Shown: positions 47,481 through 57,049, counted from the first letter of the stretch. The stretch is 64,000 nucleotides of DNA from Dasypus novemcinctus (GCF_030445035.2 NC_080678.1:60093087-60157086); one strand, 5' to 3'. A program made the numbers and translations. Notes: generated from the letters alone by a model not told the origin.

Positions 47481-48406
47481 AAGAGAGAGAGAAAAGAAAA
47501 CAGACTTCCCTCTTAAGTCCTTAAGGAGCTTCTCAGAATGCTGTTGTTCATCAATCAATCACCCTTCTACCTGCCCTCTGCAGGTTTTGAACTGGGTTTT
47601 AGTGAGTAAAATAGGGAAAACAGACAGAAAGAAATAAAAAATAAATTTTAAAAAATGAGAGATCTAAGAAAACAAAAAGAAGGTCTGTATGTTCCCTGCC
47701 ATAAAGTATCAGCTGGATGCCTGATAACCCAGTGGATCACTTCTCTAAGAAGAGCAGGGAATCGAACCAGGGAGTATATACCAGGCAGAAATTCCTCCAC
47801 TGAGCTAAATTGTCTCTTTAGGTTAGTTAGCCTTTCAGAAAGCTATCCAGCCCCTTTCCCTCTGGCAGGTTAGATTCCTAGTAGTTTGCCAGATCCCTGC
47901 TGATTAGGTGCCTGTGTGTTTCCATCCTTCTCTATTCTAATTCTGCTCTTTACCAGGGCAGGGCAACTGGGTGTGACAGCCTATCTGAGGATATCTCCCC
48001 TCCCCTCTCCCCATTGGGTCAGGGTCCCTTCTGAGATTCAAAGGAGTCTCAACTGGCCAAACTCACCTCAAAGAAACCAGTCACCACCGTCCCAGTTCCT
48101 CTTCCTCCCAGGAAATGCCCCCTTACACTCTTTTTGGAGGAAAAGGCTTGGGGCTCCACTTTGGCTATTTGTCCTGAGGGTGGAGTATATGTGCCTTTTC
48201 CAGCCACAGGAGCCAGCAACTCAGGGTTTTCCTTTGGCTTCTTTATCTTTCCAGTGTCCTCCTAGATGACTCAGAGAACCTTCCCGTTCTATGTATACCC
48301 AAAGCAGCTCCTCTAGATAGGTCTCTGCCTTCTCTCTGATCCCTTTTTCCTGGGAGGGTCAGACTCTGCTCACCCAACTCGGTTCCATTTTCCCCCAGGG
48401 ATTGTT

Positions 48407-48456
48407 TTGAAATGCAGATTCTTATTTGACAGGTTTGAGGTTGGGCTTGAGATAGA
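48407..48456 (+). mobile_element. MER5A-type hAT element, part 2 of 3
   Basis: 'ttgaaatgcagattcttatt', 'tgacaggtttgaggttgggc' and 'ttgagataga' continue the MER5A consensus ('aaaatgcagattctgattcagtaggtctggggtggggcctgaga') from part 1. It lies between the L1's right TSD and the T tract of the MTMR2 retrocopy. Confidence 0.75.
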
Positions 48457-48512
48457 TTTTTGTTTTGTTTTGTGTTTTTTTAGTTGAAATTTTCTTTTAA
48501 TTAAAGACCCAC

Positions 48513-49152
48513 GGATCTGAATCTCTGGACTGACAATGTGATAGCCAGGCCCTGAGCGTCGACAGACTCCAGCACCTACAATCTGATTTATTGGACTCAC
48601 CTCACTCAGCTAAGATGGAGTTGAAGAAGGACAACCACCACACCAAGGAGCCTAGAGTGCCTACAACTGAAAGCGAGAGGATTGCATCCAGTATCCATGA
48701 GGAATCTGAGCCTCCTCTTGACATAGGGGTGCAATGGACACAACCAATCCAATGTCCACAGAGAAAAGGTGGCATTGGAGTGGGAAAAGTGGACATGGTG
48801 GCTAATGGGTATGGGGAATGGCAGGAAGAGACGAGATGTGGAGGTGTCTTAGGGACTTGGAGCTGCCCTGGATGGTGCTTCAGGGGCAATCACCGGACAT
48901 TATAAATCCTCACAGGGCCCACTGGATGGAATGGGGGAGAGTAAGGGCCATGATGTGGACCATTGACCATGAGGTGCAGAGGTGCCCAGAGACGTACTTA
49001 CCAAATGCAATGGATGTGTCATGATGATGGGAATGAGTGTTGCTGGGGGGGGAATGGTGGGGTGGGGGTGGTGGGGTTGAAGGGGTCCTCATATATTTTT
49101 TTTAATGTAATATTTTTACAAAATCAATTGAAAAAACAAAAAGAAAGAAAAA
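48513..49152 (+). mobile_element. 5'-truncated L1 3' end with 10-11 bp TSD
   Basis: A retroposed 3' end: 'ctggactgacaatgtgatag' at the left, 'agctaagatggagttgaaga', 'gaatctgagcctcctcttga', 'gggcccactggatggaatgg', a G-rich run near 49,046-49,080, then 'cctcatatattttttttaat', 'gtaatatttttacaaaatca' and an A-rich tail. TSD AAAGACCCAC at 48,503-48,512 and 49,154-49,163. It lies inside the MTMR2 retrocopy's terminal region and is therefore younger than it. The frames of 60-104 codons here are not genes. I assign it to an L1 3' UTR subtype different from that at 41,678 with moderate certainty. Confidence 0.75.
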
Positions 49153-49163
49153 TAAAGACCCAC

Positions 49164-50284
49164 AGGCAAGAAGTTCCTTTGTTACAGTACATTCTATATG
49201 GCTCTTTATATAGAGTAAAATAAACATCAGGGAGTCAAATGTTTATACCAGCGCTGAGGTTTTACCATAGCAGGTGAACAGTGAAGCAAAATTTCCTTAT
49301 TGACTTTGAGATTGTACATCTTCACATGCAGGATGTTCCTTCATGGACTTAATCATTGGTGGAATTAAAAACTTGCGAAAGGAAAAAGTCGTAAAAATAA
49401 TTCATGTACCATAAGAACATAGTACTTCCTCTCACCATAAGCTATTTATACAGACTTCAGAAAAAAAACGATTCTAGAAAAACTTTTAAATATTGCCATA
49501 TGATTTTTCCTTTAACTTTCATGGACAGAAAATATGAAATGGAGTAGATGACGAGTTTTTTAAAAATTGTCCTTCATGATGTTTCTGATAATTGGGCAAA
49601 TGGAGCTAATCTGAAGTATGTAGATGGGATTCTTTGAATTCCTAGACAGCTTCCAGTTTCCCCTCACCCCAGTACCTCCTTCCTCTAAAGGCATCATTTT
49701 AGAAGAGCTATCTAACATATCTTTAATATGTAAGTACATCAGTAACAGCTATAATTTTTAGCTACCACTATGTGAAAGATGTGAATGTTGAAAATGATCA
49801 AATCAAGTGAATTACTACATAATAGAAAACTCCGTTATGGGGAAGGAATATCAAGACTCCCAGTATATATGATGCTACAGAATCTCAGTGTTGATAGTGT
49901 TTATTTGGTTTGAACACTGTGATTCTACTTCCTCTTTAATGACCTCTGTTCTTTTCAAGAGGTACATTTCAAAATGATTTATATTATAGTTTTACTGGGT
50001 GTCAAAATTTCTAAGATTGTACTTTTCTTTTTTAAAAAACTTGTTCCCACTGCAGATCCAGGATTGAAGCATTTTCATTTCCTTTGGGTACCTTCTAAGG
50101 TTAGTGTTATATAATTAAATATGGGGTTATTTCATTTATGCCACCTGCACTGTTACAATTAAACACATCGTAGAGAGATTTAAAATAAAGTGACTTTCTC
50201 TCACAGATGGGTTCTAAATTCAGACTTTCTACTCATAAAGCTGCTGTTGTAATCAAGTGTTCATATCCCTATCTAACAGTCCTT
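49164..50284 (-). other. 3' UTR part of the MTMR2 retrocopy
   Basis: Lies between the retained stop codon (50,285-50,287) and the poly(A) end, with no repeat I can name, so it is read as the copied 3' UTR. It contains the donor-like copy of the inverted repeat (49,311-49,378). I cannot confirm base by base that all of it is MTMR2 UTR. Confidence 0.65.
49311..49378. repeat. Inverted repeat arm A (59 bp perfect)
   Basis: The first 59 bases, starting ATTGTACATCTTCACATGCA, are an exact reverse complement of bases in 50,602-50,660; after a one-base gap the next seven (AACTTGC) also match. It lies in the presumed 3' UTR of the MTMR2 retrocopy. Confidence 0.95.
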
Positions 50285-50590
50285 TTATATAACAGTTTGA
50301 ACAGTAGTGACACAATGTGCAGGAGAACTGGCTCTTTCTGATTATGAGGTCGATTGGTTGGAAACCTCTCTCTGTACTTCCTCTACTTGTTCCGAAACTC
50401 TGCTTTAGCAAGAAGTTCTTTATATCTATTGTGAATGGGCTCCTGTGGCTTAATTCGTGGATTCCATTTTCTGCAATACCCCACCCAGAGCTCTAGGTGG
50501 TGCATGGTGGCTACTAGACAAAGGATATGATTGGAATAGCTCCCATAGAGAGGATTAGTGAAGTCTTAGAGCTGGCTATTTAAGTTGGCT

Positions 50591-50660
50591 ATTGCAAGTT
50601 CTTTAATTCCACCAATGATTAAGTCCATGAAGGAACATCCTGCATGTGAAGATGTACAAT
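50591..50660. repeat. Inverted repeat arm B, inside the MTMR2 coding region
   Basis: Reverse complement of 49,311-49,378. On the retrocopy's strand it interrupts the conserved block that in MTMR2 reads 'SLWSYINSQLEDFTNP': 'MSLC' is followed by foreign sequence and then 'NSQL' before the stop at 50,566. The surrounding text on both sides is normal MTMR2, so this segment is an insertion of roughly 80 bp. Confidence 0.9.
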
Positions 50661-52199
50661 GACACAATGACATAGTCCTTTTGGAAAGATTCTCTTTTCC
50701 TCTCTGCTGTTCACTGTTGCAGAGGAATGTTCCAGATAAACAGATATATAGGTGGTCCAAAATAGTCATTGAATTCAAATGCTGTAGGAAACTGTCTTGT
50801 CTTTTGCCAGACACAGTCAATGAGCTGCAGGAAAATAGGTGATCTGTCTGCATCTGCACGATTCTTATCTCCATGACCAACTCTTAGTCAAATTCTATGT
50901 CCAAAGCTTAGCCTTTCTTTCTCCATAAATACTTCAAATCCTTGGATGGTTCAATAGTATCCATCCAACACAAGCAAGGCCAAGGAAGGGAGCTGTGCAG
51001 TTCCAACCATCAGTGTACAGGCATCTTCCCTGACTCTACCTTGTCAGCAATCCTAAGAGCCCCTGCAAGAATAAGCTGAGTATGTTCTAGCCAATGAGTA
51101 GATTCCAAGTTAGATGACCAGTGAGTTTCCTCAATGTTGGGATACACAATATCCTTAAGTTTTCATAATGATTCTCTCACAAAAGTAATATTGTGACTGT
51201 ACAGAAAAACTAGTTCTGCATTTTGGTAGGTATCTTCATTTTCACTAACCCTGCACACTTTGCCTTATTGGCAAGAGCATTAACACTGGCTGGGCATCAA
51301 ATATAAAGATTTTATGAGACTGGGCATCAGAATCTTTTCTTCATCCTCTTTGCTCTGCTTCCCCCTCACTCCTACCATGGGCTGGCTACATCGAGTAATT
51401 GCAGCTTGACATTCAAGATGAATCCATGATAAAACTGGGATCCAGTCGCTTGATCTGAAGGATACCACTCTCTTCACAAGCAAGAGGGTAGGTATGTATC
51501 ACAGAGCTCATATCATTCATTTATCTTAATTATTTTCCAGCTTTCATTAGGAATTCCCTGCCATCTACCCTGTAAAAGAGTATCATATAGCTTCCATGCA
51601 CGCATTTTTAGGGAATACTTTGAATTCAAAAGCAAAGAGGGGCAGGTTATTAAAGACAAGGAACGAATATTTCATTAGATTCTCAAATATGGATGCTCTT
51701 GTTCACCTCTCAGATTTATGAGCAAACTGTAAATTCTGGCTATCCTGGCACACAGTTTCTAGTCCATAAGAATTTTCACCTCAACTGGAAACACCACCAT
51801 TTTTTTCTACTCTACTTATGACACCAAGAAAATCATCTAAAACAAATGGAGGGTCCTGTCCCATGCTTTTGAAATATAGCCTGTAATTTGTTACAGTCAG
51901 AGTTCCTCTTACAGCACTGGTGAATGGACATATAGAAGCTACATCTGTGGCCATGTCTTTAATATTTTCTCCTGGAAGCAAAGGGTGGCTCTTCCATTTC
52001 TGCTAATTCCTTAGATTCCCTCAGGACCCTCAAATCAGGAGAAAAGTTGTCTGCAGAAGTTGAAACGGAATCTGATGTAATGACAGATGCTGATCTTGTG
52101 TGCACTGAATTCTCTGAATGAGAAGTGGAGGCAATTATAATTTTTGAGATGCTTTATCTTCATTTCCGATGATCTTCAAGGTCGATGGCTCTTAACACA

Positions 52200-52451
52200 T
52201 TAATTGGACAGGGAGTCCACAGGGCGCGGCCGCGCCGCCAAGGCTGCTCCTTGGGAGCCATCTCACAACGAGCTTTTTCCTTGGCTCGGAGAGGACAGCG
52301 GGAAGGAGGGGCTGAATCGATCTGACCTCGGTGGCTGCCGGGCAGGAGGAGCGCGGGGCTGAGCGCGCCCTGCAGGACCCAGTCAGGGGAGCGCGGCTGA
52401 GAGGAAGACCTGAAGCGGCCGGTTCCCCCGGCTGCACCGCGCCCGGCTGCG
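52200..52451. other. CpG-rich 5' end of the MTMR2 retrocopy
   Basis: I count about two dozen CpG dinucleotides in 250 bp, with 'gggcgcggccgcgccgccaa' as the densest piece. The rest of the window is CpG-poor. It corresponds to the source gene's first exon/5' UTR. There is no evidence here that it acts as a promoter. Confidence 0.8.
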
Positions 52452-52461
52452 GGTTTGGCTT

Positions 52462-52530
52462 ATTTTTAGTAAGCTCCCAGGAATTGCTAGCGCTGCTGGT
52501 CAGTGGAACACACTTTGAGTGTCAAGCTTC
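52462..52530 (+). mobile_element. MER5A-type hAT element, part 3 of 3
   Basis: 'tagtaagctcccaggaattg', 'ctagcgctgctggtcagtgg' and 'aacacactttgagtgtcaag' complete the MER5A consensus ('aacaagctcccaggtgatgctgatgctgctggtccatggaccacactttgag'). It starts at the 5' end of the MTMR2 retrocopy. Confidence 0.8.
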
Positions 52531-52779
52531 TACAAGGCGATCTGTAGTTCTTTTTTAAAAAGCAAGGAAAAAAGACGGGTATGACCTATAAATTAAAATT
52601 GAGCTGAGACATAATCAAAGGCGATGTGTGTCCCATTATCTAGATCCTGATATGAATTAATCAGTGTAAAAATTATGAGAAAATGATAATTTGCTATTAA
52701 GACATGATAAGAATACTGTTTATGTTTAAGGAAAAAAAATATCTTTTTGAGATGCTTAATGAAATATTTACAGTTGCAA

Positions 52780-52950
52780 TAATACAGTGGAACTGTGCTC
52801 AAAATCATCCGTGTGTACTGACTGGGGTTGTGAAACAGTGGAGAAGTGATTGAGGTTATAGAAGAATAAAGTTGGTGATAGGTACATTTGAGCTCATATA
52901 TTATTTTATCGAATTTTTTGTTGGAAATTTTTATAACAAAAACATTCTTA
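52780..52950 (+). mobile_element. Old L1 3' UTR fragment
   Basis: 'gttggtgataggtacatttg', 'agctcatatattattttatc' and 'ggaaatttttataacaaaaa' follow the old L1 3' text 'gggtgatgggtacatgggggttcattatactatt...gaaattttccataataaaaa'. The 171-codon reverse frame 52,593-53,108 overlaps this. Confidence 0.55.
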
Positions 52951-53799
52951 AATGACTGCAAAATTATTGGCCATATTTTGGAATGATTCCAGTTGGTTTT
53001 TGAGTGCCTTAAAATTTTCACCAATTTTCTATGTGTATATGAGTAGATCATTTTCCTTGGCAAGTCTGTAGCTTTCATCATATACTCAATGATTTCTCTG
53101 TTTACCAAAATGTCAAGGAGATTGAACGCATAGGATATTACTAGCGATACTTAAATTCAAGAAATAACCTCCACGGAAAAACCAACAAATTGAATAGGTG
53201 AAGAAAATTATAAAGATAATTTTATTAAAATCTGTTTCTTGCTGCCCACGAAACATCTTAGTGGAAACAGATCTGCTACGGGATAGCGCAATATCTTAAT
53301 AGAAGAGCACCCTCTGCTGTCTTGACAAGAAATGTCACCAGAAATAAGGCAACATTAGAGAGGCTTCCAGTTTTCCAAAGTTACCAGTCTTGGCAAGGGA
53401 AAAATAAAATGAAATCAAGGTAAAATACTGCAGTCAACTTTGCTTTTAGAACCAGTAATTGCAGGATTAAGGGGAGAAAATATAAATGTTCATTTACTTT
53501 CAGGCTTTCTTTGTGCCTACATTTGATTCCGCCCCCCCCCCACCTGAGGCCTTTTGTCAGGATTTGCTCTTACTAGCTCATGAGATCCTTTACCACCTTT
53601 AAAAATAGTCTCCAAGACTAAATAGAGAATATTATAAGAAAATATCTCTCATAGACATGTTTATAAAAGTTCTTGTCAAAATATTTCCAGTTTTTTCCAA
53701 CAACTTGTGACAAGCATAAAACATCATGACCAAGCTGTGTTGATCCCAGGAATAAATAATAATAAGTAATCAACTAAAATATAAAGTTGGCATTTAAAA
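52951..53799. other. Unassigned non-coding DNA
   Basis: No gene or named repeat. It holds a run of ten C at 53,532-53,541. Confidence 0.4.
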
Positions 53800-54180
53800 T
53801 TGATCACTGAAATCTACTATATTAACAAAATAAAAGAGAAAAACGATGTGCTCATCTCAATGTATTTAAAAGTCATTTGAAAAATTCAATATTGTTTATG
53901 ATTTTTAAAATCTAGCAAATTTGGAAAAGAAGGGACTTTCTTCCAGGTGGCAATGGCCATTTATAAAAATCCTAAAGCTAACATCATCCTTAATGATAAC
54001 ATGAAAAGTTTTCCTCCTAAGATTGAAAACAAGACTTTGATTCCTCTTCTAATTACTCCTATTCAGCATTGTTCCAGAGGACCTAGGTACTGCATTACAG
54101 AAAGGGGAAAAAAAGAAAAAAAGCAGGCAAGAATATTGGAAAGGAGAACTACCCCTCTGTCAGAAAAGACATGAGATTTT
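53800..54180 (+). mobile_element. L1 ORF2 fragment (RT region)
   Basis: 'atattaacaaaataaaagag', 'tgtgctcatctcaatgtatt', 'cctaaagctaacatcatcct', 'taatgataacatgaaaagtt' and 'ttcctcctaagattgaaaac' parallel the L1 RT segment before FADD. The short frame at 53,947-54,174 is its remnant. Confidence 0.7.
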
Positions 54181-54385
54181 GCACTAATAACATTACAAAA
54201 TGTTTTTTTCACTAGAAATAATCACTAGAAATAATAAATCACTAGATTTATTAAATAAAAAAATCACTAGAAATAATAAATAAGCAGTCTTGAAGGAGTC
54301 ACCTTAACATAAGCTAAAAGCAACCACATAGTGTTTGCTCTGTGACAGGTTTTCTTCTAAGTGTTGCATATAATTCCCCCAATGA

Positions 54386-54815
54386 GGCGGTGGACTTGGC
54401 CCAGTGGTTAGGGCGTCCGTCTACCACATGGGAGGTCCGTGTTTCAAACCCCGGGCCTCCTTGACCTGTGTGCAGCTGGCCCACGCGCAGTGCTGATGCG
54501 CACAAGGAGTGCTTTGCCACGCAGGGGTGTCTCCCGCGTAGGGGAGCCCCACGCGCAAGGATTGCGCCCCGTAAGGAGAGCTGCCCAGTGCAAAAGAAAG
54601 TGCAACCTGCCCAGGAATGGTGCCGTGCACAGGGAGAACTGACACAACAAGATGACGCAACAAAAGGAAACACAGATTCCCGTGCCGCTGACAACAGCAG
54701 AAGCCGACAAAGAAGATGCAGCAAATAGACACAGAGAACGGACAACGGGGGGGGGGGGGGGGGGGGGGAGGTGCAGAAATAAATAAATAAATCTTTTCTT
54801 TTTAAAAGAAGAATG
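54386..54815 (+). repeat. DAS-III SINE, complete, with 17-bp TSD
   Basis: The best-preserved DAS-III: tRNA-like head 'ggacttggcccagtggttag' to 'tccgtgtttcaaaccccggg', then 'ctggcccacgcgcagtgctg', 'aagaaagtgcaacctgccca', 'gacacaacaagatgacgcaa' and 'cagcaaatagacacagagaa', a run of 22 G, and an A-rich tail. TSD 54,369-54,385 and 54,816-54,832 (TAT[A/G]ATTCCCCCAATGA). The 190-codon reverse frame and five shorter ones across it are SINE translations. Confidence 0.95.
54747..54768. repeat. (G)22 homopolymer
   Basis: Twenty-two consecutive G in the DAS-III tail, where other copies have a C/G-rich interrupted block. The length may be affected by sequencing or assembly. Confidence 0.85.
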
Positions 54816-54965
54816 TATGATTCCCCCAATGAAACTATGAAGACACTAATATATTTTCTATTTTGTAGATGAGGAAACAGAGGCACACAGAGAGGTCAAT
54901 AACTTGCCCAAAGTCACACAGTGAGGATTCAAACTCTGTCTGGTTCCAGATTGCATGTGCTAAAC

Positions 54966-55889
54966 CAGAAACAAATCTTGGTTCAAGACTGTGTCACAGG
55001 CAAGAGGAACTTGTTCAAGTGGCAGGGTATGACATGCACGTACGTCCCAGTCCATGGCTGTAGGGTCTGTAAACCCCTTTGCATTCCATGCAAAATGCTG
55101 TGTGCATGTATCACCTGTCTTTGTTGAAAAGAAGATTTAGGATGTTTTCAGATTCTTAAAGAGCCCATGACCACAAGAGAACAAAGAAGAAATGGTATGA
55201 GTGGAAACCTAGGGCCATACAGGAAAAAGATCATGAGAGTGGAAATGGGAAAAGTGAGAAAGAGCAACACTGCTCTGCTTCCAAAGGAAAGAATTCACAG
55301 TCGGAAGGGACTGGGAAAGATAAAAGCAGCTCTGACACCTTTTCTCTGGTAGCTAGATTTGCTGTTTCCCACTTACCATAAGCAGTCAGAACCTTAGAGA
55401 AGTAACTGTGATGGAATGAGAGAAAATGAAACTATTTGGGAATTGCCTGAGCACAGATAAGAAAGATCACTGTGTAAACTACAAAAATGGCCAAAGAGCC
55501 ACTCTCCTGGCTAGCATGAGTTCCTGCTGCTTCTCTACCAAATACAGCTTTGCCCTTCTCAGTTTCTCCCCACTCCAAGAAAAATGTTGTCAAGACACCC
55601 AGTCAAGGTATTATTCCCACTTACTGACAACACTCAAACAGACCTGACTCCTGCTTCCTTGAATCCTTTTCCAAAATCACAGAGAACAAGCCCAAACTCC
55701 TTAAAAATCTTCTCGTGATAACCTGTTACTGAGAGGCCTCGTGGTTCTCAGTGTTATGCAGTCTCCCTTGTGCCAACAAGAGTCACGGTTGTTATTATCC
55801 ATGTGTTCCTGGTAGCCTTGGCTGGAGGGCGCTGACCCTCCCAGTCATTCTCTTTGTCCTCCTCATAGTATCCCTGAGGAATCAGAATG
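54966..55889. other. Unassigned non-coding DNA
   Basis: No gene recognised. 'acaagcccaaactccttaaa' near 55,688 resembles an L2 landmark but the context is too weak to call. Confidence 0.4.
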
Positions 55890-56010
55890 GATTAGAAATC
55901 TTATTTTAGGAATATGAAAACCAAAGCTCAGCCAGAATAAATTGCCCAAATTCATACAGATACTAAATTCACAGTCATGAGTCAAAGTTCTCTAAATTTC
56001 CAGCTGTTTC
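55890..56010 (-). repeat. MIR SINE fragment
   Basis: 'attttaggaatatgaaaacc', 'aaagctcagccagaataaat' and 'tgcccaaattcatacagata' are a diverged reverse MIR core. Confidence 0.6.
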
Positions 56011-56184
56011 TTTAGGATTGACTTGTCCAATATCCATGCTGCTTCCCTGGGTAAGAAGACTTTGGTAGAGTCATCCTGGAGGGAATATAAGGCCCTGTCT
56101 CAGAACAGGCTGACATGGTGAGCTACACACCCTGCAGACCCAGAGCAAAGTAAAAGAGGCTCATAACATGCCAAGACTAAGGCA

Positions 56185-56290
56185 GTAGAGTCCTGTTTCA
56201 CAGATGAGGAAATGGAAGCTCTGCAGGAGGTGGAACTTGACCACAGTCAAGCCAGGAAGAAGTATAGCTAAAATTCCAACTCAGGCCAGT
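56185..56290 (-). repeat. MIR SINE fragment
   Basis: 'cctgtttcacagatgaggaa', 'atggaagctctgcaggaggt' and 'aattccaactcaggccag' match the reverse MIR. Confidence 0.65.
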
Positions 56291-57049
56291 TTTACTCAGA
56301 TTGGAGCCTAGACAAGGCAAAAATCCTGCAGGAAAGGGGCTGTGGGAGGTACAGATAGTCATCTTTTAGGCAAGAGAGCTGGTCATCTCCGTAGCCACAT
56401 GGATGTCTATCAGGGCTGGAAGAGAGGAGGCAGTGCTGGGAAGGGCCAATGACCTAGAACAAATGCACAACACTGTCCATTTGGTTGGTGTGAAGATTTC
56501 CAGAGATGGTAAATCACAACCACTCAGCAGTTTGTTTGGTTTTCTTGGTAACTGTTAAGAGCTTAGGTCTGTGACTCTGTAGATTTATATATGACCCTCA
56601 CTCAACATTTTAATAATTTCAACATTAGAAATTAACACTTTCTGTAAAGAAATTTGTATTCGTCTCATAAAAACTTAAATTTCCTGTTGCCTTTGAATCA
56701 GCGGTGCTGTCAAGGTGGAAAAGGAGCTCTGTGCTCCCAGGGCTGTAAGGATGCAGTGGGCTGCCCTGGCCTGCAATAGCAGAAAACCAAGGACTGTGTT
56801 TGCTGAATGGGTCAAGGTGAGAGAGAGGAAGTGGGTACTTTAGGGAAAGCTCAATTCTTCCCTTGGCCACCAGGAAGCAGAGCTCCACTCCTTTCCCCTG
56901 GGCACAGGTGCCTGCAGAGTGTTTCAAGAGTCTCCAAGGATGGCCCTGGGGCTCTGGAGGCTGGGAGGAGCCCTACCTTCAAGACAGTGTTGCAAATGTT
57001 GAACCAAACATGGCAGCCCTATGGGACAGGAATTCCTTCTGTGTAGGTG
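56291..57049. other. Unassigned non-coding DNA
   Basis: GC richer than most of the window, no gene recognised. The 100-codon reverse frame (56,625-56,927) and the plus-strand frames at 56,807-57,075 have no motif. Confidence 0.4.

Larger units (their letters stand above)
41678..48394 (-). mobile_element. Near full-length L1, antisense, with 12-bp TSD
   Basis: Along the plus strand: T-rich tail and 3' UTR end (41,678-42,062), ORF2 reversed (about 42,090-45,665), ORF1 reversed (about 45,687-46,440), then a purine-rich and GC-richer 5' UTR (46,440-48,394). TSD CCAGGGATTGTT lies at 41,666-41,677 and 48,395-48,406, and the duplicated site ends in TTTT before GA on the plus strand, as expected for L1 endonuclease cleavage for a minus insertion. 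Without its LTR (42,857-43,353) and DAS-II SINE (47,153-47,480) the element is about 5.9 kb. Both reading frames are broken, so it is immobile. It inserted into the MER5A at 41,633. Confidence 0.85.
48457..52451 (-). pseudogene. MTMR2P: MTMR2 processed (retro)pseudogene
   Basis: Intronless copy of myotubularin-related protein 2 mRNA, a 3-phosphatase of PI3P and PI(3,5)P2 acting on endosomes. Minus-strand order: GC-rich 5' UTR (52,283-52,451), start-codon position mutated to AAG at 52,280-52,282, N-terminus ('[14 protein letters not shown]'-like, about 52,010-52,132), PH-GRAM block '[17 protein letters not shown]' (51,781-51,981), '[20 protein letters not shown]' (51,280-51,483), '[17 protein letters not shown]' (50,680-50,760), C-terminus ending in a stop at 50,285-50,287, 3' UTR, ATTAAA near 48,497, and A tail (48,457-48,481 as T). 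Numerous frameshifts and stops; the phosphatase CX5R motif (about 50,990-51,000) is deleted across its cysteine, with an in-frame stop. Candidate TSD GGTTGGGCTT (48,439-48,448) and GGTTTGGCTT (52,452-52,461). An L1 end is inserted at 48,513-49,152. Confidence 0.93.
54318..54965 (-). repeat. MIR SINE split by a DAS-III SINE
   Basis: Left part 54,318-54,385 ('tttgctctgtgacaggtttt', 'cttctaagtgttgcatataa') and right part 54,833-54,965 ('tagatgaggaaacagaggca', 'aacttgcccaaagtcacaca', 'gattcaaactctgtctggtt') form one reverse MIR once the DAS-III element and its TSD are removed. Confidence 0.85.

Noticed and set aside
48591-49223. Cluster of 60-104 codon frames, suggestive of small exons
   Set aside because: They coincide with a retroposed L1 3' end bounded by AAAGACCCAC duplications.
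49164-52451. Possibility that MTMR2 here is the functional gene
   Set aside because: No introns, poly(A) tail, lost start codon, many frameshifts and stops, and a destroyed active site.
52593-53108. 171-codon reverse open frame, among the longest in the window
   Set aside because: Very AT-rich, no family motif, no splice or start context; it overlaps an old L1 3' UTR fragment at 52,780-52,950. Best read as chance.
54314-54886. 190-codon reverse open frame
   Set aside because: Lies almost wholly in a complete DAS-III SINE with TSD; the same frame type appears in the other DAS-III copies.
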